A stretch of DNA of 5,020 nt from Clostridia bacterium (GTDB lineage Bacteria > Bacillota > Clostridia > Oscillospirales > CAG-272), in contig JAFYBI010000403.1 of NCBI GenBank assembly GCA_017540285.1, positions 1 through 5,020 on the forward strand, given 5' to 3'. The translations under genes and the position numbers were made by a program. Below, one piece after another: positions 1 through 4,123 of the stretch; position 1 is the stretch's first letter; each line of letters opens with the position of its first letter. Under the pieces are notes generated by a model. The model searched no databases and was not told where the DNA came from. It saw nothing but the letters and a program-made list of their open reading frames with translations.

Positions 1-9
1 AATGTCCAT
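1..9 (-). CDS. start of a divergent gene leaving the left edge
   Basis: Only three codons (M-D-I) are visible, so no function can be given. The start is inferred from position: an ATG at 9-7 lies about 26 bases downstream of the predicted start of the leftward promoter. It is preceded by G-rich Shine-Dalgarno-like sequence (AGGTGG at 23-18, overlapping GGTGGG at 19-14). An upstream in-frame-looking ATG at 43-41 overlaps the -10 box and is therefore unlikely to be the start. Confidence 0.3.
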
Positions 10-41
10 GTGTCCCACCACCTGTTTCGCTGATTTGCTCC

Positions 42-70
42 ATTATATCACATCCGGCGTGAAAAATCAA
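42..70 (-). promoter_or_regulatory. leftward sigma-A promoter of the divergent gene
   Basis: Read on the minus strand, a TTGATT -35 box (70-65) is separated by 17 bases from a perfect TATAAT -10 box (47-42). A TG dinucleotide one base upstream of the -10 box (50-49) makes it an extended -10. Box quality and spacing fit a housekeeping sigma-70/sigma-A promoter. Transcription would start near position 35 and proceed off the window. It is back to back with the rightward promoter. Confidence 0.6.
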
Positions 71-95
71 CCGGTGCAAAAGGCGGGGAAACCCG

Positions 96-107
96 AAGAA
101 ATTTCTT
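96..107. promoter_or_regulatory. 12-bp perfect palindrome at the divergent promoters, possible operator
   Basis: AAGAAATTTCTT reads the same on both strands. It lies between the two divergent promoters and overlaps the first two bases of the rightward -35 box. A dimeric repressor bound here would be well placed to block the rightward promoter and might affect the leftward one. The palindrome is directly visible; the operator role is inference, and a 12-bp AT-rich palindrome can also occur by chance. Confidence 0.3.
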
Positions 108-134
108 GCATTTTGTCGCCATGCGTGCTATAAT
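106..134 (+). promoter_or_regulatory. rightward sigma-A promoter of the zinc-ribbon gene
   Basis: A TTGCAT -35 box (106-111), a 17-base spacer and a perfect TATAAT -10 box (129-134) with an upstream TG (126-127) form an extended -10 promoter. Transcription should start near 141, giving a leader of roughly 24 bases before the ATG at 165. No other promoter of similar quality was seen before the terminator at 1022, so it probably drives both rightward genes. Confidence 0.75.
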
Positions 135-164
135 GTCATCGATGAAGTTTTCCGAGGTGTCAAT

Positions 165-809
165 ATGGTTCTCAATCAGAAAGAAACGACCGTAGCCTAT
201 CGCTGTCCCGAATGCGGCGCGACCGTCATGAGCCTCGTGGGCATCTTCACGCTCACGGCAGACATGATCCGGCTCAAATGTCCGTGCGGACAGAGCGAAC
301 TCGAAATCGTCTACACAAAGGATAAGAAAGTGCGGCTGAACGTGCCGTGCTTCCTCTGTCCGACGCCGCACAGCTATCTCATCTCCTCGGGCATGTTCTT
401 CGAAAAGGACCTCTTCGCCCTGCCGTGCAGCTATTCCGGCATTGACGTATGCTTCATCGGGAAAAAGAACCGCGTCCAGGAGGCTTTGAAGAAATCCGAA
501 GAGGAGCTCATGGAGATGCTCGGCGACACCTCTTTCGAGGAGCTTGCGGAGCACCGCGGAGAGAGCGGCGAGCTGACCGATCCGCAGGTGCTCGATATCG
601 TCCTTTACGTTGTGCGCGATCTGGCGGACGAGGGGAAGATCCTGTGCAGCTGTCCCGACGGCGGGGACTATACCGTCGATATCGGGGACGACGAGGTCTC
701 GGTCCGGTGCAGACAGTGCGGCGATCACCTCGAACTCCCGATCGCCTCCCTCACCGCAGCGACGGATTTCCTCGGCGCGGAATCGCTTGATCTTCGCCCG
801 AAGGACTGA
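165..809 (+). CDS. CPxC-type zinc-ribbon-like protein, uncharacterised
   Basis: This is a 214-residue soluble protein with no signal peptide and no membrane segment. Twelve cysteines are arranged in likely metal-binding pairs: CPEC at 14-17, CPC at 39-41, CFLC at 62-65, single C88 and C96, CSC at 161-163 and CRQC at 182-185. The first four cysteines (14, 17, 39, 41) resemble the CPxC zinc-ribbon family. The C-terminal CSC/CRQC set looks like a second, separate knuckle, joined by an acidic helical stretch (about 104-160). I recognise the general type from Clostridia, where it is annotated as CPxC-domain or hypothetical; its biochemical role is not established. The start is supported by GAGGTG at 154-159, five bases before the ATG, and by the promoter at 106-134. 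The 281-codon frame on the opposite strand is a GC-driven shadow. Zinc binding is inference from the cysteine spacing. Confidence 0.85.
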   Translation: MVLNQKETTVAYRCPECGATVMSLVGIFTLTADMIRLKCPCGQSELEIVYTKDKKVRLNVPCFLCPTPHSYLISSGMFFEKDLFALPCSYSGIDVCFIGKKNRVQEALKKSEEELMEMLGDTSFEELAEHRGESGELTDPQVLDIVLYVVRDLADEGKILCSCPDGGDYTVDIGDDEVSVRCRQCGDHLELPIASLTAATDFLGAESLDLRPKD

Positions 810-917
810 ACCGAACCATTCCGGGCGGCGGGGCATATCATGATACAGGACGGCGGGGAACTGTCCGTCGGGCGTTTCTCCCGTTCCGAACATCGCCGGA
901 AGGCACGGAGGTCTATC

Positions 918-1004
918 ATGAGCTGCTTCTGCAACCTGTTCGACAACGATACCATTATCTGGATCATCGTCATCATTCTCCTGCTCGTTCTCCTCGGGAA
1001 CTGA
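918..1004 (+). CDS. 28-residue single-span membrane peptide
   Basis: The peptide starts with a short polar, cysteine-containing head (MSCFCNLFDNDT) and continues as one uninterrupted hydrophobic helix from about residue 13 to 26, ending in Gly-Asn. The ribosome binding site GGAGGT (907-912) is near consensus and sits five bases before the ATG, which is strong support for such a short frame. It lies 108 bases after the zinc-ribbon gene, with no terminator between them and a strong terminator just after it, so it is probably the last gene of that transcript. The layout resembles small Bacillota membrane peptides of the YjcZ type (CxC or GG head followed by a single span), but I cannot assign it to that family. 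No function is known. It could be a membrane-anchored regulator, a sporulation-associated peptide or a toxin-like peptide; the sequence does not decide between these. Confidence 0.7.
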   Translation: MSCFCNLFDNDTIIWIIVIILLLVLLGN

Positions 1005-1021
1005 GCCGAAGATAGAAAGCA

Positions 1022-1053
1022 GGCGGGCCTTTCAAAGGGTCCGCCCGTTTTTT
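1022..1053 (+). terminator. intrinsic terminator of the rightward unit
   Basis: GGCGGGCC (1022-1029) pairs with GGTCCGCC (1038-1045), eight base pairs including one G-U, around the eight-base loop TTTCAAAG. The stem is followed after two bases by six T residues (1048-1053). It begins 18 bases after the stop of the membrane peptide. Read from the other strand, the stem is not followed by a clear T-run, so it should work mainly for rightward transcription. Confidence 0.9.
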
Positions 1054-1152
1054 GTTGCATGATGATCCCCGATCCCGCCCTCGCGATGAACGTCAGTGTC
1101 CGGTCGTGACAATAACAGTGAGATGTGCGCATGTAAGAATGCTGAGCATAAA

Positions 1153-1274
1153 CGTGCATACGGGATTCGAACCCGAGCGGCTCCGCGCTCTGACCACCTT
1201 AAGGTGACTCCGGAGAGTCTGTGCGTCTCATTCTCAAACGCTGAGGCGACACTCGCCCGCCCACGCTACACACG
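1153..1274 (-). tRNA. tRNA-like RNA, non-canonical, no assignable anticodon
   Basis: On the minus strand the 3' part holds a textbook T-arm: stem CGGG (1175-1172), loop TTCGAAT (1171-1165), stem CCCG (1164-1161). The two ends pair as an acceptor-like helix, CGTGTGTA (1274-1267) with TATGCACG (1160-1153), eight pairs including two G-U. Eight acceptor pairs plus four T-stem pairs give the 12-bp stack of a tRNA, in the unusual 8/4 split. A class II-like variable arm GAGCG/CGCTC (1190-1186 with 1179-1175) precedes the T-arm. The interior is too long, 122 nt in total against about 75 to 95 for a normal tRNA. It carries further hairpins GGCGA/TCGCC (1257-1253 with 1249-1245), GCGTTT/AGACGC (1241-1236 with 1228-1223), GACTC/GAGTC (1219-1215 with 1210-1206) and the palindrome CACCTTAAGGTG (1206-1195). 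The best anticodon loop with a T before the triplet is TTAAGGT (triplet AAG) on a stem with one mismatch; the GCGTTT arm has a 7-nt loop but lacks that T. No CCA is encoded. It may be a non-canonical tRNA, a decayed tRNA or an attachment-site remnant. Confidence 0.45.
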
Positions 1275-1280
1275 GAAAAA

Positions 1281-1733
1281 TCAGAGGAGATCGGCCGACC
1301 AGTTTGCCGCCTGGATCGCGGTGTCCGTTTCGCGCAGCGCCTTCGCAAGATCGTCGACGGTCTTCTGCATTTCCCGCACGGGAACGGTGCTCTTCACGAT
1401 GATCTCCGTGCCCCGGCTCCGCATCGCCGTCGAGCTGGCGGCGGAGAGGAAGTGGCGGAGAACGCGGAGGCGTTTGGTGAGGCAGTCCCGCTTCGCGATC
1501 AGCGCGGTGAGGGATTTACCGTCGACCGTTGTCTGCGCGTTCGTGAGGTTGATGCGCGTGATGAGGTCTTCGAGAGAGGTCGAGAGCGTCGTCAGCTCGG
1601 CGAGCAGGACAACGGGATCCTCCGCGGGCTCCTCGCCGTCCTGAACGAGCGCGTTGCTCTGGAGACGGTCCTCGAGCTGGTCGATGCGTTTCTGCAGATC
1701 GGCTCTCTCGATGAGAGCTTCAGCCAGTTTCAT
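1281..1733 (-). CDS. DIP1984 family (septicolysin-like) coiled-coil protein
   Basis: This 150-residue protein is almost entirely helical and matches the DIP1984/septicolysin-like family (DUF6847) as I know it. Signatures are the N-terminal MKLAEALIERADLQKRI helix, the EEPAEDP turn at 34-40, RINLTN at 60-65, TVDGKSLTALIAKRD at about 69-83, and the C-terminal AxNW at 142-145. Length is typical and the protein appears complete. Heptad-like leucine and isoleucine spacing suggests an antiparallel coiled coil. The molecular function is not established; the name septicolysin comes from a claimed haemolysin and should not be read as toxin activity here. The start has AAAGGA (1748-1743) nine bases upstream, overlapping the end of the phosphodiesterase gene, so the two are translated from one mRNA. 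It is the last protein gene of the minus operon. Confidence 0.85.
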   Translation of the reverse strand: MKLAEALIERADLQKRIDQLEDRLQSNALVQDGEEPAEDPVVLLAELTTLSTSLEDLITRINLTNAQTTVDGKSLTALIAKRDCLTKRLRVLRHFLSAASSTAMRSRGTEIIVKSTVPVREMQKTVDDLAKALRETDTAIQAANWSADLL

Positions 1734-1738
1734 GATTG

Positions 1739-2251
1739 TCAGTCCTTTTCGGATAGTTGGATGCGCCGCACTTCGCCGTCCTCGTACAGGATCGCGCCGT
1801 GAGGCGTATTGTTTTTCGGGATGGCGACGGAGCCCGGGTTGAGAAAGCGGACGCCGCCCTCGGCGTAATCGTGGGGGACGTGGGTGTGTCCGGTGAAATA
1901 ATACGATCCGCCGGGCATCTTCGGGACCTCGCGGTGACCGTGAGACAGGTAGAGCGCGCGTTCACCGTCGAAGATCACGCCGTAATCGGCCGTGACGGGG
2001 AAATCGAGCACCATGGCGTCGACCTCCGCCTCGCAGTTTCCGCGCACGGCGAGGATCTCGTCGGCGAGGGGATTCAGCATGGCAATGACGGCCTTCGGAT
2101 CGTAGCCGTCCGGCAGATCGTTGCGCGGTCCGTGATAGAGGATGTCGCCGAGGAGCACGAGCCGGCAGGCGCCGGAAGCCCGGTAGGCATCGAGCATCCG
2201 GGCGCACCAGAGGGCCGACCCGTGCAGATCGGACGCGATGAAGAGCTTCAT
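1739..2251 (-). CDS. yfcE: YfcE-type metallophosphodiesterase
   Basis: This protein of 170 residues belongs to the calcineurin-like metallophosphoesterase superfamily and follows E. coli YfcE closely along its length. All metal-ligand blocks are present: D8 and H10 in SDLHGS, D36 in LLGDILYHGPRN, N72 in AVRGNCEAEVD, H104 in LSHGH, and H122 and H124 in TGHTH. The family-specific NPGSVAIPK follows at 138-146. E. coli YfcE is a Mn-dependent cytosolic phosphodiesterase active on artificial substrates such as bis-pNPP; its physiological substrate is not known. The ATG follows the TAA of the upstream gene with no gap and there is no clear Shine-Dalgarno sequence, so translation probably relies on coupling to that gene. 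At about 14 residues shorter than the E. coli protein, it lacks only the extreme C-terminus. Confidence 0.93.
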   Translation of the reverse strand: MKLFIASDLHGSALWCARMLDAYRASGACRLVLLGDILYHGPRNDLPDGYDPKAVIAMLNPLADEILAVRGNCEAEVDAMVLDFPVTADYGVIFDGERALYLSHGHREVPKMPGGSYYFTGHTHVPHDYAEGGVRFLNPGSVAIPKNNTPHGAILYEDGEVRRIQLSEKD

Positions 2252-3112
2252 TTATTTGAGGCCGAACTTTTCGATCTTCTCTCTCAGGAAGTTCACGGCG
2301 AGCGCAATGTCCTTTTCGGGCTGACCGCCGACCTCGCGCTCGATGGTGAGGAAGCCGTTGAAGCCGGTTGCCGCGAGGGCGGGGAGGTACACGTCGAAGT
2401 TGACGTCGCCTTCGCCGAGGGGCAGCTCGAGATACTTGTGGCCCATTTCGAGAAGAGCCTGATGTTCCTTCGCCTCTTCACCGATCTCAAGCGCTTCGTC
2501 GACCTTCTTTTTCAGCATGATGCCGTCCTTGGCATGGGTGTGCACCACGTACTTGCCGAGGTATTTCAGGGCGTTCTCCGGTCTGTCGTCGACGCACATG
2601 ACGAGGTTGGCGGGGTCGAAATTGACGCGGACGCCGCCTGCGCCGAGAGAATCGAGGAATTCGCCGAGAAGCTTGCCCGGTTCCGGCCCGGTTTCGACCG
2701 CGAAGGCAGCTTCCACGGAGTCCGCGTATTCCGCAAGCTCGCGGCAGGCGATCCGCATGGTCTCGCGGGTTTCGTTCTCTTCGTCCGGGACGGTGCCGAT
2801 GTGGGTCGTGACGACGTTGCATTCGAGCTTCTTCGCGAGATCGAGAACTCTCTTCGACTTTTCGACGTAGATCTTGTTGTCTTCCGCGTTCATGAAGCCG
2901 TGGCCGAAGTCGCCGCAGAGCGCGGAGAACACGAGGCCGTTCGACTTGACGATGTCGAGGGTTTCACGAATCTTGTCGTGGGTCATGTTTTCGGGCGCGA
3001 GCTCGCCGTAGGTCGCGTACGCCTGAATGCCTTCGATGCCGAGCTCGGCGGCTTTTTCCACGCCTGCGCGGAAGCCGAGACGGAACGATTCTACCATTGC
3101 GCCGATTTTCAT
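2252..3112 (-). CDS. xylose isomerase-like TIM-barrel sugar isomerase/epimerase
   Basis: This protein of 286 residues belongs to the AP_endonuc_2/xylose isomerase-like TIM-barrel family (PF01261). The expected divalent-metal ligands sit at the ends of consecutive strands: E140 in FAVETGPE, D166 in VNFDPANL, H191 or H193 in VVHTHAKD, and E258 in FLTIERE. H104 in VTTHIG is a further likely active-site residue. The family includes hydroxypyruvate isomerase, IolE/IolI-like inosose enzymes, and D-tagatose and L-ribulose epimerases. I see no feature that fixes the substrate. The start is certain: AGGAGG (3125-3120) lies seven bases before the ATG. It follows the helicase-loader gene after 24 bases with no promoter or terminator in the gap. 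It has no sugar transporter or kinase beside it in the window, so the pathway cannot be deduced. Confidence 0.88.
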   Translation of the reverse strand: MKIGAMVESFRLGFRAGVEKAAELGIEGIQAYATYGELAPENMTHDKIRETLDIVKSNGLVFSALCGDFGHGFMNAEDNKIYVEKSKRVLDLAKKLECNVVTTHIGTVPDEENETRETMRIACRELAEYADSVEAAFAVETGPEPGKLLGEFLDSLGAGGVRVNFDPANLVMCVDDRPENALKYLGKYVVHTHAKDGIMLKKKVDEALEIGEEAKEHQALLEMGHKYLELPLGEGDVNFDVYLPALAATGFNGFLTIEREVGGQPEKDIALAVNFLREKIEKFGLK

Positions 3113-3136
3113 GTTGATTCCTCCTGAAAGGTAAAA

Positions 3137-4123
3137 TTATGATTCGCTTTTTGTTTTCTTGACCTTCTGCATCCGCACGTCGCTGCCGCTGAACTGGAGC
3201 GGGATGAATTCGCCGAATACGCGGGACATGATGCGGTCCTCGTATCGGGAACGGAGCTCGGTACTGCGGAGATTGGTGCTGATGACGGTCGGTCTGTGCC
3301 GGATGAGCCGCTGGTTGAGCAGATAGTAGAGGCAGGAGATGCTGAACCGGTTCGTGATCTCCGTGCCGAGGTCGTCGATAATCAAGAGATCACAGTCGAC
3401 GAACCGGTCGATGTCCTCGCCTTCTTCCGACGCGGAATAGCTGTTCGTGCGGAACCGCCTTGCCTCGTATTCGCTGAACAGGCCCTGCGCGCATTCGTAG
3501 ACGACGAAGAAGCCGCGCTCGATCACGCGTCTCGCCACGGCGGAGGAGAGGTGGGTCTTCCCGAGTCCCGTCGCGCCGATCAGGATGAGATTGGCCGAGG
3601 AGGACGGGTCGAAGCTCTCCGCGTAATCCCGCAGGAACGCGACGTTCTGCTCCATCACTATTCTATCATTTTTTTCGTAATAGTCAAGACAAAACGTGTC
3701 AAAAGTCTGATTTTTCGTCAGGGAATAGAGCCCGGAGCTTTCGAGAAAATTCCGCACGATCTCCCGCTTCAGGCAGTCGCAGATATCGATCCCGACGTAG
3801 CCCGTGTCGGAGCATTTTTCGCAGGAATAGCGGATCGATGCATAATCCGGCGCGTATCCGTGCCTGACAAGCATCTCCCGGCGGCGCACGGCGATCTGTT
3901 CGTATTCCTGACGGATCGCCTCGATCTCCGCTTTGCTGTCCCCGCCGCCGAAGGATGCCGCGACGATCTTCGGACCGGTTTTCTGAAGCTCCCGGTCGAT
4001 CTCGGCAAACTCCGGAACGGCTGCGGAGACCTCCGCGATGCGTCTCTCATAAGCGGCGATGCTCTCGACGCGGCGGGCTTCAACGGTCTCCTTCGCGCGG
4101 CGGATGCTTTCGCTTTTCGTCAT
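3137..4123 (-). CDS. DnaC/DnaI-like helicase loader, AAA+ ATPase
   Basis: This 328-residue protein probably loads the replicative DnaB-type helicase onto DNA during primosome assembly in the cytosol. The N-terminal part (1-95) is charged and helical, with coiled-coil character, and would contact the helicase. Next comes a zinc-binding knuckle, C101, C104, C115 and C117, as in DnaI-type loaders. The C-terminal AAA+ domain has Walker A GATGLGKT (183-190), Walker B LLIIDD (246-251), a sensor-1 STN (282-284) and arginines at 297 and 301 in the EDRIMSR segment as arginine-finger candidates. The ATG overlaps the TGA of the upstream DnaD-domain gene (ATGA), with GGAGG (4135-4131) seven bases upstream. 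DnaD-like and DnaC/DnaI-like genes side by side is a common Bacillota arrangement and supports the replication role. An IstB-type transposition ATPase is the main alternative in this superfamily. The zinc knuckle and the DnaD neighbour argue against it, and no IstA-like transposase is visible. Confidence 0.9.
   Translation of the reverse strand: MTKSESIRRAKETVEARRVESIAAYERRIAEVSAAVPEFAEIDRELQKTGPKIVAASFGGGDSKAEIEAIRQEYEQIAVRRREMLVRHGYAPDYASIRYSCEKCSDTGYVGIDICDCLKREIVRNFLESSGLYSLTKNQTFDTFCLDYYEKNDRIVMEQNVAFLRDYAESFDPSSSANLILIGATGLGKTHLSSAVARRVIERGFFVVYECAQGLFSEYEARRFRTNSYSASEEGEDIDRFVDCDLLIIDDLGTEITNRFSISCLYYLLNQRLIRHRPTVISTNLRSTELRSRYEDRIMSRVFGEFIPLQFSGSDVRMQKVKKTKSES
3660..3687 (-). promoter_or_regulatory. 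possible internal promoter inside the helicase-loader gene
   Basis: On the minus strand, TTGACT (3687-3682), a 16-base spacer that includes seven A residues, and TAGAAT (3665-3660) with an upstream TG form a plausible extended -10 promoter. It lies in an unusually AT-rich stretch of an otherwise GC-rich gene. Transcription would start near 3653 and could feed the three downstream genes independently of the replication genes. The same AT-richness is partly explained by the Lys/Asn/Tyr/Phe-rich linker it encodes, so this is a weak call. Confidence 0.3.

Noticed and set aside
836..845. Palindrome TATCATGATA between the zinc-ribbon gene and the membrane peptide
   Set aside because: It contains a -10-like hexamer, but no -35 box stands at a suitable distance, and a 10-bp palindrome alone is not enough to call an operator or promoter.
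48..893. 281-codon open frame on the minus strand opposite the zinc-ribbon gene
   Set aside because: It is antisense to a gene with clear cysteine motifs, RBS and promoter, has no recognisable domain, and runs through the divergent promoter region. Long antisense frames are expected at this GC content.
1022..1053. Use of the rightward terminator by the minus-strand operon
   Set aside because: On the minus strand the stem is followed by TGCTTTCT rather than a T-run, so bidirectional termination is not supported.
1096..1644. 182-codon plus-strand frame across the tRNA-like element and the DIP1984 gene
   Set aside because: It runs antisense through a recognised family member and through structured RNA, with no RBS and no domain.
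1757..3127. 456-codon open frame on the plus strand spanning the phosphodiesterase and isomerase genes
   Set aside because: Its length is striking, but it is the antisense shadow of two well-supported genes and crosses their junction. The translation is low-complexity Val/Glu/Arg/Asp-rich with no recognisable fold.
3137..4123. IstB-type insertion-sequence ATPase
   Set aside because: The AAA+ core is similar, but there is a CxxC...CxC zinc knuckle as in DnaI-type loaders, a DnaD-domain gene overlaps it, and no IstA transposase or terminal inverted repeats are visible.
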